NCBI RefSeq assembly: GCF_009733845.1
Contig: NZ_WNXZ01000005.1
Location: 1-64,000, forward strand
Length of the DNA stretch: 64,000 bases
Reading direction: 5' to 3'
Source of the DNA: Pseudactinotalea terrae
Lineage (GTDB): Bacteria > Actinomycetota > Actinomycetes > Actinomycetales > Beutenbergiaceae
The position numbers and the translations under genes are program-made. Every line of letters begins with the position of its first letter. Positions within the stretch are counted from its first letter, which is position 1. This document shows, piece after piece, positions 8,889-17,201 of this stretch. The notes below the pieces were generated by a model. It saw only the letters and a program-made list of their open reading frames with translations, was not told the DNA's origin and ran no database searches.

Positions 8889-9577
8889 CTACTGATTCCC
8901 GCGGTAACGGGCGGTGCGGAGCTCCACCTCCCACACGTCGGCCGTCGGCATCCCGAGCCGGTGGGCCACGGCCACCTCGGCGTCCACGTCGTAGGGCACC
9001 CGCACGAGGTGGAGTCCGAACGGAGCAGGCTCGGGGCTCTCGAGCGCGCCCTCGAGGATCAGGTAGCTGGGCGTCGGCTCGTCGAGCGGGTTGCCGCACG
9101 AGCCGGCGTTCGCCAGCGTGCGACCGTCGCGGGTCTCGACGTAGGCGTCGTGGATGTCCCCGTAGATCACGACATCCGGCTCGGGACCCGGCCCGGTCAT
9201 CTCGGTGGCGCGGAACATGGCCTCGAACTCCTCGGCCGTGTGGTCGAAGAACACGCGCACGTGCGGGCTCTGCGCGGACGCGTGGAACAACCGCACCCGC
9301 CGCCCGCTCATCACCAGGTCGTGGCTCAGCGGGAGCGAGACCAGCCAGTCCTTGTGCTCCTGCCCGAGCTCGTCCCGCCACCACAGGAGCTCCGGGCTGC
9401 GGTCATCGCCGATGACCGGCAGGAACTCGTCCCAGTTCCCCCGGACTGTCACCTCGCACACCTCACGACAGCGCTCGACGGCGAGAGCTCCCCCGGTCCC
9501 TTGCCGGCCACGTCCCCGAGATTGATGATCCGCTCGATGCGGTCAGCCACCCAGGGCACGATACCGACGCCGCGCAC
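8889..9577 (-). pseudogene. Broken YfcE-type metallophosphoesterase gene
   Basis: The intact part (8889-9461) encodes 190 residues of a calcineurin-like phosphoesterase: the GNWDEF metal-ligand motif at the start, later IYGDIHDAY and NAGSCGNPLD. Upstream, in another frame (to about 9577), the sequence reads RIERIINLGDVAGKGP, which is the family's GD motif region. The two parts are joined by a frameshift at a run of five C (9490-9494); one extra base would restore one frame. The N-terminal D-x-H metal motif is missing altogether, because menB's promoter lies there. So this looks like a decayed gene; a start at GTG 9461 producing a partial protein is possible but unlikely to be active. Confidence 0.75.
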
Positions 9578-9609
9578 GGCGACCCCGCGCGGCGGCCTAC
9601 GCTGGCCCG

Positions 9610-10569
9610 GTGAACGACGTACTGGTTCCCGAGCAGGTCTCGGAGATCTTCGACCCGCAGCGCTGGCGCGACATCGACGGGTTCGACCTGACCGACCTGA
9701 CCTACCACCGAGGTGTGAGCCGCGCCGGCGACGGAACGGTCGAGGATCTGCCCGTGGTGCGGGTCGCGTTCGACCGCCCCGAGGTCCGCAACGCGTTCCG
9801 GCCGCACACGGTGGACGAGCTGTACCGGGTCCTCGACCACGCGCGCATGAGCAGCGATGTGGCTGCGGTCATCCTCACCGGCAACGGGCCGAGCCCCAAG
9901 GACGGCGGCTGGGCGTTCTGCTCAGGCGGCGACCAGCGGATCCGCGGCCGCGACGGCTACCGCTACGCCGCCGACGGCGCCGACGAGACCTCCGCCGCCG
10001 TCGACCCGGCACGGGCCGGGCGGCTGCACATCCTGGAGGTGCAGCGACTGATGCGGACGATGCCCAAGCCGGTCATCGCCGTCGTGCCGGGATGGGCCGC
10101 CGGGGGCGGGCACTCCCTGCACGTCGTCGCCGATCTCACGATCGCGAGCCTCGAGCACGCGCGGTTCAAGCAGACCGACGCCAACGTCGGTTCCTTTGAC
10201 GCCGGCTACGGCTCCGGGCTGCTCGCGCGGCAGGTGGGCGACAAGCGGGCCCGGGAGATCTTCTTCCTCGCCCGCGAGTACTCGGCCGAGCAGGCGGAGC
10301 GGTGGGGCGCCATCAACGAGGCGGTCCCGCACGCCGAGCTGGAGCGCGTCGCCCTCGACTATGCGGCGATCATCGCCACCAAGTCCCCGCAGGCGATCCG
10401 GATGCTCAAGTTCGCGTTCAACCTCGTCGACGACGGCATGGCCGGCCAGCAGGTCTTCGCCGGCGAGGCGACTCGGCTCGCGTACATGACCGACGAGGCC
10501 GTCGAGGGCCGGGACGCCTTCCTGCAGCGCCGCGAGCCCGACTGGTCAGGATTTCCGCACTACTTCTGA
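9610..10569 (+). CDS. menB: 1,4-Dihydroxy-2-naphthoyl-CoA synthase
   Basis: 319-residue crotonase-family enzyme that cyclises o-succinylbenzoyl-CoA in menaquinone synthesis. The crotonase core is visible (FDRPEVRNAFRPHTVDELYRVL), as is the MenB-specific CSGGDQRIRGRDGYRYA stretch. PGWAAGGGHSLHVVADL forms the oxyanion-hole region, and the C-terminal WSGFPHYF is typical. A GTG start lies six bases after TACGCT, so the mRNA is probably leaderless. It stands alone between the broken phosphoesterase and the copper block. Confidence 0.97.
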   Translation: MNDVLVPEQVSEIFDPQRWRDIDGFDLTDLTYHRGVSRAGDGTVEDLPVVRVAFDRPEVRNAFRPHTVDELYRVLDHARMSSDVAAVILTGNGPSPKDGGWAFCSGGDQRIRGRDGYRYAADGADETSAAVDPARAGRLHILEVQRLMRTMPKPVIAVVPGWAAGGGHSLHVVADLTIASLEHARFKQTDANVGSFDAGYGSGLLARQVGDKRAREIFFLAREYSAEQAERWGAINEAVPHAELERVALDYAAIIATKSPQAIRMLKFAFNLVDDGMAGQQVFAGEATRLAYMTDEAVEGRDAFLQRREPDWSGFPHYF

Positions 10570-10614
10570 TCGGCGCGCCTGCGCAGCTCAGAAGATCTCG
10601 GCACGCCGCGCGTG

Positions 10615-11022
10615 TCAGACCATGACGGCGAGCAGCTCACGGCACGCCGCCTCGCACGCCCGGCAGGCCTCGGCGCAGACGCGGCAGTGCTCGTGCATGC
10701 CGGCGTGCTGCTCGCACTCGTTGCCGCATGCCTGGCAGACGACGATGCAGCTCTCGAGCGCCGCTCTGACAGTGGCCAGGTTCTGGCCGGTGCGACGGCT
10801 GAGGATGTACCCGGTAGCCGCGCAGAGATCAGCGCAGTCGAGGTTGAGCCGGATGCAGCTGCGCAGGTCCGCGACCATGTCCTCAGCCAGGCAGGCGTCG
10901 GCACAGGCGGTGCAGGTCTGGGCGCATCGAGTACAGGCGGCGATGCAGTCGGCGAGCTTCGTGACGTCCAGACCCGCGGCGCCGTCGGGGTGTGTCTCGA
11001 TCATTGAAGCGATGTGAGTCAT
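10615..11022 (-). CDS. Cysteine-rich four-helix copper-storage protein (Csp/DUF326)
   Basis: 135 residues with about 20 Cys arranged as CxxxC/CxxC repeats along predicted helices (for example CIAACTRCAQTCTACADAC and CRVCAEACRACEAAC). This is the pattern of four-helix-bundle copper storage proteins that bind many Cu(I) ions in the core. No signal peptide is seen, so a cytoplasmic Csp3-like role is likely. It is the last gene of the minus-strand copper block and is separated from the DUF305 gene by 192 bp. ATG start with GGAGCG upstream. Confidence 0.92.
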   Translation of the reverse strand: MTHIASMIETHPDGAAGLDVTKLADCIAACTRCAQTCTACADACLAEDMVADLRSCIRLNLDCADLCAATGYILSRRTGQNLATVRAALESCIVVCQACGNECEQHAGMHEHCRVCAEACRACEAACRELLAVMV

Positions 11023-11157
11023 CGGTGCGCTCCTTCTTCTCCGAGTCGATGGCCAGGGGTTGCCTGGCTACCGTCGACGCTAGCCCGAGCACCGGCTGCG
11101 GGACCGGTGTTCGAGCAGCCGTCACGAGATCAGGGACGCTGGCTTCGCGTGCACGAC

Positions 11158-11196
11158 GGCGGGGTAGAGCCCGGGGCTGCCAGGCCCTACCCCGCC
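11158..11196 (-). terminator. Hairpin downstream of the DUF305 gene
   Basis: Ten-base arms ggcggggtag and ctaccccgcc with an inner GC-rich stem lie just after the stop codon of the DUF305 lipoprotein gene. There is no clear T tract, so it may be a Rho-aided or mRNA-stabilising hairpin. Confidence 0.6.
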
Positions 11197-11214
11197 TGGG
11201 TCGGCTGGGTCGGA

Positions 11215-11829
11215 TCAGCCGGTCGTGTCGCTGAGCGTGCCCAGGATCGAGCCCATCGTGGCGATCTCTGCCTCCTGGGTGGCGATGATGTCCTCGGCGA
11301 GTGCGATCGCGTCGGCGTTCTGGCCGTTGTCGACCTGCTCCTGCGCCATCGCGATGGCTCCTTCGTGATGCATGATCATCTGCTCGAGGAAGAGCCGGTT
11401 GACCTCGGCACCAGAGGCTGACTCGAGCTCGGCCAGGTCCTCGTCACTCATCATGCCGTCGTCGCTGCTCATGTCACCGTGGTCCATCGGCGCGGACGAG
11501 TCGACACCCCACTCGGTGAGCCAGCCGTTGAGCGTGTCGATCTCGGGGCCTTGGGCGGCCTTGATCTCCTCGGCGAGGGTGGCGACCTCGGTCATGGCTG
11601 CGTCGTTGGCCAGCAGGATGTCGGACATCTCGATGGCCTGCTGGTGGTGCGGGATCATCATCTGGGCGAACATCACGTCTGCTTGGTTGACGTCGGCGGC
11701 GATGCTGGTGGTGGACTGGTCGGTGCTGTTGTCCGTGCCAGTGGGGTCGTCGTTGCTGCACGCGGCCAGGGTGACCGCTGCCAGGAGGGCGCCGGTCGCC
11801 AGGACGGCGGTGCGGGTGTGTCGAGCCAT
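11215..11829 (-). CDS. DUF305 lipoprotein
   Basis: 204 residues: signal peptide with lipobox LAAVTLAAC, a short acidic linker, then a DUF305 ferritin-like helical domain with paired signatures MMIPHHQQAIEMSD (~60) and MIMHHEGAIAMAQEQ (~160). Several Met/His/Asp-rich stretches (DHGDMSSDDGMMSD) could bind metal. DUF305 proteins are commonly found in copper and silver resistance clusters, which fits the neighbours; a role in extracytoplasmic copper binding is inference. Confidence 0.92.
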   Translation of the reverse strand: MARHTRTAVLATGALLAAVTLAACSNDDPTGTDNSTDQSTTSIAADVNQADVMFAQMMIPHHQQAIEMSDILLANDAAMTEVATLAEEIKAAQGPEIDTLNGWLTEWGVDSSAPMDHGDMSSDDGMMSDEDLAELESASGAEVNRLFLEQMIMHHEGAIAMAQEQVDNGQNADAIALAEDIIATQEAEIATMGSILGTLSDTTG

Positions 11830-11942
11830 GGGTGTACTACCTCTCGTATCACTGCTTGTGGTCGGCTGAGACGGCGCTGGTGAGCGCCTGGGGCCCGGAG
11901 CGTGGGGCCATCAGGGATGGCCGGGACGCCACGGAGCGGGTC

Positions 11943-12407
11943 TCAGGTCCGACTGATCGAGAGAGCGGTGAGCGAGGGTGGCGCGGACGTCGCCTGTGGA
12001 GGGCTTCCGACGCCGGGCCAGGCGGTCAGCTGGTGCGGTGCCGGCGCCAGCTCGGTCACCGACAGCAGAGGCTGACTGCTGCCGGCCTTGCCCGGGGCGA
12101 GGGCGCAGACGCTCGTGGTCTCGTGGTCGCAGCCCGGGCAGCTCCCGCACGGGTGCCCCGTCGAGCCCCGATCGTCGCCCGGAGCGAGACGGGCGTCCGG
12201 CTCCACGGCGGGATGGCTGTGCGGTGCATCTCCGTGGTCGAGAGCGAGATGCTCGTGCGTGACGTGCCCGGCGTCCGGGGGTGTCGAGGCGTCGGCCGCA
12301 CTCGGCAGGACCAGGGTGTGCATCGTCAGCAGGCCGAGCACGGCCAGCAGTGCCGCGACCAGGAGTGGTCGCGGCACTGACTGGTGGCCGGTTCGCCCGC
12401 GGTGCAT
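11943..12407 (-). CDS. His-rich exported protein of copper cluster (DUF6153-like)
   Basis: 154 residues: one N-terminal membrane or signal segment (LLVAALLAVLGLLTMHTLV), then a His/Asp-rich region (HVTHEHLALDHGDAPHSH) and a CGSCPGCDH cluster able to hold metal. The layout resembles actinobacterial DUF6153 proteins. It starts seven bases after the stop of the P-type ATPase gene, so the two are very probably cotranscribed. Metal binding outside the membrane is inferred. Confidence 0.75.
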   Translation of the reverse strand: MHRGRTGHQSVPRPLLVAALLAVLGLLTMHTLVLPSAADASTPPDAGHVTHEHLALDHGDAPHSHPAVEPDARLAPGDDRGSTGHPCGSCPGCDHETTSVCALAPGKAGSSQPLLSVTELAPAPHQLTAWPGVGSPPQATSAPPSLTALSISRT

Positions 12408-12414
12408 CAGACCA

Positions 12415-14580
12415 TCATGACTGTTCTGCTGCCAGGATGCGCCTCGTGCTGCTCTGCGGTGTCAGGTCCAAGCGGCGCAGCAGCTGGGCGTTGAGCGCCA
12501 CGACCACGGTGGAGGCAGACATGAGGATCGCGCCGATGCTCATGGGGAGCACGAAGCCGATCGGAGCCAGCACACCGGCAGCCAGAGGGACCGCGAGCAG
12601 GTTGTATCCGGCCGCCCACCACAGGTTCTGCTTCATCTTGCGGTAGCTGGCGCGAGACAGGTCCACGACCGAGAGCACCGAGCGGGGGTCGTCGCTGGCC
12701 AGGATGACCCCGGCCGAGGCGATCGCGACGTCGGTGCCGGCGCCGATCGCGATCCCGACGTCGGCCTGTGCGAGGGCCGGGGCGTCGTTGACGCCGTCAC
12801 CGACCATCGCCACCTTGCGGCCCTCGCCCTGGAGCTCGGCGACCTTGGCCGACTTGTCCTGCGGCCGCACCCCGGCGAAGACCCGATCGATCCCGAGCTC
12901 GTCGGCGACCGCGTGTGCCACGGCCTCGGCGTCGCCGGTGATCATCACCACCTGCACGCCTGCGGCGTGCAGTGCGTCGACCGCCTCTCGGGACTCGGGG
13001 CGGACCTCATCGGCCAACCGCAGCGCGGCCGCGACGGCGCCGTCGATGTGGACATGCAAGATGATCGCGCCCTGGTGGCGCCACTCCTCGGCGACCGGGA
13101 GCTCGTCGGCGCTCTGCTCGCTCAGCAGGTGCGGCCCTCCGACCCGCACCTCCGCACCGTCGACGACTGCGCGCACCCCCACAGCAGGCGAGGAGCTGAA
13201 GTCGCTGCTGGCGGGAATCGTCAGGCCGCGCTCACGTGCCGACCGGAGGATGGCCTTGGCGAGCGGGTGCTCGCTGTCGGCCTCGGCGGCTGCGGCCAGT
13301 GCCAGCACTCGGTCGGCGTCCTGACCCTGGACGGGTTCGACGGCGGTGACGGTCGGCTCTCCCCGGGTCAGGGTGCCGGTCTTGTCGAAGAGCACCGTGT
13401 CGACCGTGCGCATGCTCTCCAGCGCCAGCCGGTCCTTGACCAGCACGCCGCCCCGGGCCGCGCGCTCGGTGGCGATCGAGACCACCAGCGGTATCGCCAG
13501 CCCGAGGGCGTGGGGGCAGGCGATGACCAGCACGGTGATCGTGCGGACCACGGCCGCGTCCGGCAGCCCCACGACCGCCCAGACGATCGCGGTGATGACC
13601 GCCGCCGACAGCGCGAACCAGAACAACCATGCCGCGGCAGTGTCGGCGATGCGTTGCGCGCGCGAGGTCGAGGACTGCGCCTCGGTCACCAGGCGCTGGA
13701 TGCCGGCCAGCGCGGTGTCATCGCCGGTAGCGCTGACCCGGACCCGCAGACCGGAGTCCGTGGCCACCGTTCCCGCCACCACCTGCTCGCCCACCTCACG
13801 GCGCACCGGCTTGGACTCCCCGGTGATCATGGACTCATCCATGCTGGCCGAGCCCTCCACGATCTCACCATCGGCCGGCACCGAGGCGCCGGGGCGCACG
13901 ATCACCACATCGCCCACGTTCAGCTCGGCAGGCGCCACCGTGACGACGTCGTTGCCCTCGATGCGCTCGGCCTCATCCGGCAGCAGCGCCGCCAACGAGT
14001 CCAGCGCCGAGGTGGTCTGCGCCAGGGACCGCATCTCGATCCAGTGGCCCAGCAGCATGATGACGACCAGCAGCGCAAGCTCCCACCAGAAGTTCAGCGC
14101 ATGGTCCAGCAGCCCCAGACTCGCACCCCAGGAGGCGATGAACGCGACCGTGAGCGCCAGGCCGATCAACAACATCATCCCGGGCTTGCGCGAACGGATC
14201 TCGCTGACCGCACCCGTCAGGAACGGCCACCCACCCCAGAGGTAGACGACCGTGCCCAGCACCGGCGAGACCCACGACACCCACGCCTGCTCGGGCAGCG
14301 AGTACCCGAGCAGGTCGGCGAACATGTCGTTGAAGGCCACGACCGGGACAGCCAGGGCGAGCATGACCCAGAACAACCGGCGGAACTGCGCCACGTGCCC
14401 GTCATGACCCCCGTGCCCGCCGTGCTGGTGGTGACTGCCGTGCTCGCCGTGCTGGTGGTGCTCGTCGTGCTCGCCATGACCAGCGTGATGGTCACCATGG
14501 GCGTCCTGGCTGTGGTGCTCGTGCTGGTCCTGGGTGTGATCGTGCTGTTCGTGAGCAGCGTGCTGCGGGGCGGCGTTCAC
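12415..14580 (-). CDS. Copper-exporting P1B-type ATPase, CPH class (CopB-like)
   Basis: 721 residues. A long His/Asp/Gly-rich N-terminus (to about residue 75) replaces a folded metal-binding domain. The transmembrane metal site is CPH (VIACPHALGLAIP) rather than CPC, which marks the P1B-3/CopB class, reported to move Cu(II) or Cu(I) outward. The phosphorylation motif DKTGTLT, TGES actuator loop and GDGVNDAPAL hinge are all present. The start is the GTG at 14580, overlapping the copZ stop by four bases (GTGA), so the two are translationally coupled; in-frame sequence further upstream is antisense to copZ. Probably CsoR-controlled through the palindrome before copZ. Confidence 0.93.
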   Translation of the reverse strand: MNAAPQHAAHEQHDHTQDQHEHHSQDAHGDHHAGHGEHDEHHQHGEHGSHHQHGGHGGHDGHVAQFRRLFWVMLALAVPVVAFNDMFADLLGYSLPEQAWVSWVSPVLGTVVYLWGGWPFLTGAVSEIRSRKPGMMLLIGLALTVAFIASWGASLGLLDHALNFWWELALLVVIMLLGHWIEMRSLAQTTSALDSLAALLPDEAERIEGNDVVTVAPAELNVGDVVIVRPGASVPADGEIVEGSASMDESMITGESKPVRREVGEQVVAGTVATDSGLRVRVSATGDDTALAGIQRLVTEAQSSTSRAQRIADTAAAWLFWFALSAAVITAIVWAVVGLPDAAVVRTITVLVIACPHALGLAIPLVVSIATERAARGGVLVKDRLALESMRTVDTVLFDKTGTLTRGEPTVTAVEPVQGQDADRVLALAAAAEADSEHPLAKAILRSARERGLTIPASSDFSSSPAVGVRAVVDGAEVRVGGPHLLSEQSADELPVAEEWRHQGAIILHVHIDGAVAAALRLADEVRPESREAVDALHAAGVQVVMITGDAEAVAHAVADELGIDRVFAGVRPQDKSAKVAELQGEGRKVAMVGDGVNDAPALAQADVGIAIGAGTDVAIASAGVILASDDPRSVLSVVDLSRASYRKMKQNLWWAAGYNLLAVPLAAGVLAPIGFVLPMSIGAILMSASTVVVALNAQLLRRLDLTPQSSTRRILAAEQS

Positions 14581-14786
14581 GCGCGCACCGCCTCGTAGCC
14601 GGCCTGCTCCACGGCCGCCAGCACGGCGGCTCCGTCGAGGTCCTCGTCGCCGTCGACGGCGAGCATCCCCGTGCTGGGGTCGACCGTGAGGCCACGCACG
14701 CCGGGCACCTGCTCCACACGTTGACGCACGGTATTGGCGCAACCGCCGCAGTGCATTCCGCTGACCAGGAAGTTCGTCGTCGCCAT
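14577..14786 (-). CDS. copZ: Copper chaperone with heavy-metal-associated domain
   Basis: 69 residues of ferredoxin-like HMA fold with the Cu(I)-binding loop SGMHCGGCANTV near residue 10. It hands copper to exporters in the cytoplasm. The ATG at 14786 is preferred to one two codons upstream because AGGAG lies six bases before it. First gene of the copZ-copB-DUF6153 unit, with a CsoR-like operator 15-34 bases upstream of the start. Confidence 0.93.
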   Translation of the reverse strand: MATTNFLVSGMHCGGCANTVRQRVEQVPGVRGLTVDPSTGMLAVDGDEDLDGAAVLAAVEQAGYEAVRA

Positions 14787-14800
14787 CACCATCTCCTATC

Positions 14801-14820
14801 GGGTACCCCCCGGGGGTATG
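14801..14820. promoter_or_regulatory. Probable CsoR operator in front of copZ
   Basis: The sequence gggtaccccccgggggtatg contains the inverted repeat TACCCCC/GGGGGTA, the G-tract palindrome recognised by the copper sensor CsoR. It lies between the start of copZ and the divergent cueP-like gene. No csoR gene is in the window, so the regulator would act from elsewhere. Confidence 0.75.
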
Positions 14821-14975
14821 TGCTCATCACTCTACCCCCGCCGTCAAGCCCCCGCGATGATGGCCACCGCCACGACGAGATCGGCTGCGAGGGCGCGACA
14901 ACGCGTCCGTCTGTCCGAGCCGGTTGGGACCTTTGCCCCAGGAGGTGGGCGCCAGCTCTCAGTAGGTTCGACCCC

Positions 14976-15575
14976 ATGACGAGAACGACCCGGCGAATCT
15001 GGCTGGCGGCCGCGCTGACCGCTGCCACCCTGGCGACGGCGGCGTGCGCCCCATCGGTCTCGGAACCGGATGCCGACTCCTCGATCGCGACCGCCACCGA
15101 GGTGGCAGCAGGTCTCGACGAGCTGACGACCCTCGGCGCCGAGGATCTCATCGCCGCGCTCGAAAGCACGCCTGTGGATGAACGGCGCGATGACCTCATG
15201 GCCTCGGTCAAGCCCGATCGGGTCGTCCTGACCACCGCCGACGGCGAGGCCGAGATCGCGATCCCGGAGGGCCAGCACTACCTGTCGATCGCGCCCTTCG
15301 TCACCTCCACCCACGAGTGCTACTTCCACTCCCTGACCACCTGCACAGGTGAGCTCGGCGGAGAGGACGTCGCGCTCCGCATCGTCGACAGCGAGACCGG
15401 CGAGGTCTACCTCGACCAGAGCGCCACCCTCGAGGACAACGGGTTCACCGGAGTGTGGCTACCCGCCGACATCACCGCCACCGTGACGATCACCTCCGAC
15501 CGCGGCACCGGTCACGCGCAGATCGCTACCGGCGATGACGACCTCACCTGTCTGACCAGCCTGCAGCTGACCTGA
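14976..15575 (+). CDS. CueP-like copper-binding lipoprotein
   Basis: 199 residues: signal peptide with lipobox ATAACAPS, then a domain matching CueP, the periplasmic copper protein of Salmonella. The hallmark ECYFHSLTTCTGEL sits near residue 115 and the C-terminal LTCLTSLQL gives the third Cys. In CueP these cysteines bind copper and can support SodC metallation. ATG start seven bases after TAGGTT, so probably leaderless; divergent from copZ. Identification rests on the motifs and the copper neighbourhood. Confidence 0.85.
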   Translation: MTRTTRRIWLAAALTAATLATAACAPSVSEPDADSSIATATEVAAGLDELTTLGAEDLIAALESTPVDERRDDLMASVKPDRVVLTTADGEAEIAIPEGQHYLSIAPFVTSTHECYFHSLTTCTGELGGEDVALRIVDSETGEVYLDQSATLEDNGFTGVWLPADITATVTITSDRGTGHAQIATGDDDLTCLTSLQLT

Positions 15576-15580
15576 CGGCG

Positions 15581-15937
15581 TCAGCGGATGCCCGCCCGTT
15601 CGTCGAGCTCCTGGAGCAGGTCGTAGGCGGCCCGCTCGACCGCCTTGTGCCGCCACTCCGCGGCACGGTAGATGCACGCGATGAGACCCGAGCGGTGCAC
15701 CCGGCGGAGGTCACCGACCACGAAGGCGTAGCGCGCCTTCGTCTCCTCGGACGCGCCGTCGGTGAGCCCGAGGTGCCAGGCGGCGTACTCCGCCCAGCCG
15801 TGGCGTTCCAGGTAGGCGTTCTGGGCGGCCGCGTCGGGCTGCACGTCGCCCCAGTCGCTGTCGAGCACGTACTGCCTGGCCGCGATCCTCGACCGGACGA
15901 ACGCGACGGCGTCGGGGTTCACCTCGTACCTGGCCAT
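15581..15937 (-). CDS. Conserved hypothetical protein
   Basis: 118 residues, soluble, no signal or membrane segment. Rich in aromatic and charged residues (DSDWGDVQPD, HGWAEYAAWHLGL, SGLIACIYRAAEWRHKAVERAA), suggesting a compact helical protein. I do not recognise a function. The ATG at 15937 is chosen over one five codons upstream. It converges on the CueP-like gene, ending five bases from its stop. Confidence 0.7.
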   Translation of the reverse strand: MARYEVNPDAVAFVRSRIAARQYVLDSDWGDVQPDAAAQNAYLERHGWAEYAAWHLGLTDGASEETKARYAFVVGDLRRVHRSGLIACIYRAAEWRHKAVERAAYDLLQELDERAGIR

Positions 15938-15999
15938 GACCCAGCATCGCACCGGGCACGACGGCAGTCGAGGGCGCCCCGACCGGGGCGGCTCTCAGC

Positions 16000-16251
16000 T
16001 CAACGGCTGAGGAACCACTCGGCGACGGCGTTGACCATGGATCCGGTGCCATAGGCGACCAGCACCATGGTGCCGATGAGGAGCACCAGCGAGGTCGCGA
16101 CGGCGGCCGTGGTGCGGGCGAGCGAGCGCTCGCCCGGGCCGGGGACGTCGTTGATCGGCTGGTGGTTGTCCTCGACGGCCGGCTGCTCGGCGAGGGCCGG
16201 GGCGGCGGGGCGAGGGCGGCGGACGATGGTGTGAGCGGTGATCGAGGTCAT
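16000..16251 (-). CDS. Small single-pass membrane protein
   Basis: 83 residues: polar, Pro-rich N-terminal half, one hydrophobic segment (VATSLVLLIGTMVLVAY, about residues 50-66) and a short tail. No family recognised. It ends 62 bases before the start of the preceding minus-strand hypothetical gene and could share its transcript. Confidence 0.6.
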   Translation of the reverse strand: MTSITAHTIVRRPRPAAPALAEQPAVEDNHQPINDVPGPGERSLARTTAAVATSLVLLIGTMVLVAYGTGSMVNAVAEWFLSR

Positions 16252-16368
16252 GCCTCAACACTGCTCCTGTACCTCGCGCAGGGCATCGGACGGCAGCCCG
16301 AATCCCGCACCAGACCGCGGGATGAGCGAGGGCCCGGGCATCCCCCTGCGGGATGACCCGGCGTCTGC

Positions 16369-17148
16369 TCAGCGCCGTGCGTCGCGCCAGGCCAGGGCCT
16401 CGCGGAGGGCTGTGAAGTCGTAGTCCGGGCCGTTGGTGCCCAGGGTGAACAGGGAGACGCCGGCGTCGACGTAGCCCTGCGCCTTGTCCGCGCCGGGCCA
16501 GGAGCTGGAGCGCTCGATCGTGCTCGGGTCGCGGCCCACGACAGCGCAGTGCTCGGCGAGGATCGCCGACTTGCGGGTCACGGTCTCGAGGTCGCCGAAC
16601 GCGTGCCAGATGCTCGCGTGCTTGGCCACCAGGCGCAGCGTCTTCTTCTCGCCGCCACCACCGATGAGCACCGGGATGTCACGGCGCGGCGCCGGGTTGC
16701 CGACCGCGAGGCGGTGCTCGATGCGCGGCAGGTACTCCCCCAACAGCTTCAGACGTGAGCCGGCGGTGCCGAACTCGTAGCCGAAGTTGTCGTAGTCCTT
16801 CTCGTTCCACCCGGCGCCGATGCCGAGGATCAGCCGGCCGGCGCTGATGTGGTCGACCGTGCGGGCCATGTCGGCGAGCAGGTCGGGGTTGCGGTAACCG
16901 CCGCCGGTGACCAGCGCGCCGATCTCGATGTTCGAGGTCTGCTCCGCCCAGGCACCGAGCATCGTCCAGCATTCGAAGTGCTCGCCGTCGAGGTCGCCGT
17001 TCAGCGGGTAGAAATGATCCCAGTTGAAGGCGATGTCCACGCCGGCGTCCTCAGCACGCAGCACCGCGTCACGGATCTGCGCGTAGTCGGGGGCGTGCTC
17101 GGGCTGGATCTGGACGGCGATGCGGACAGGTCGCTCGGGTGAGGTCAT
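16369..17148 (-). CDS. LLM-class F420-dependent oxidoreductase
   Basis: 259-residue luciferase-like TIM-barrel protein. Typical signatures: DIAFNWDHFYPLNGD near residue 35, then GALVTGGGYRNPDLLADMARTVDHISAGRLILGIGAGWN (described by its start at about residue 77), and a C-terminal barrel with IPVLIGGGGEKKTLRL. Such enzymes use F420 (sometimes FMN) to reduce varied substrates; the substrate is unknown. ATG start, with a TAGGGT eight bases upstream. Shorter than the common 290-340 residues but not obviously truncated. Confidence 0.88.
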   Translation of the reverse strand: MTSPERPVRIAVQIQPEHAPDYAQIRDAVLRAEDAGVDIAFNWDHFYPLNGDLDGEHFECWTMLGAWAEQTSNIEIGALVTGGGYRNPDLLADMARTVDHISAGRLILGIGAGWNEKDYDNFGYEFGTAGSRLKLLGEYLPRIEHRLAVGNPAPRRDIPVLIGGGGEKKTLRLVAKHASIWHAFGDLETVTRKSAILAEHCAVVGRDPSTIERSSSWPGADKAQGYVDAGVSLFTLGTNGPDYDFTALREALAWRDARR

Positions 17149-17201
17149 GAAACCCCACCCTATGGCCGGGTCCGCCTGCTACCCAACGCCAGCCACCGCC
17201 G

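Noticed and set aside
12913-14598. Plus-strand open frame rich in His, Asp and Arg opposite the copper ATPase gene
   Set aside because: It mirrors the P-type ATPase gene; its composition follows from reverse-reading a high-GC, His-rich gene and it has no domain.
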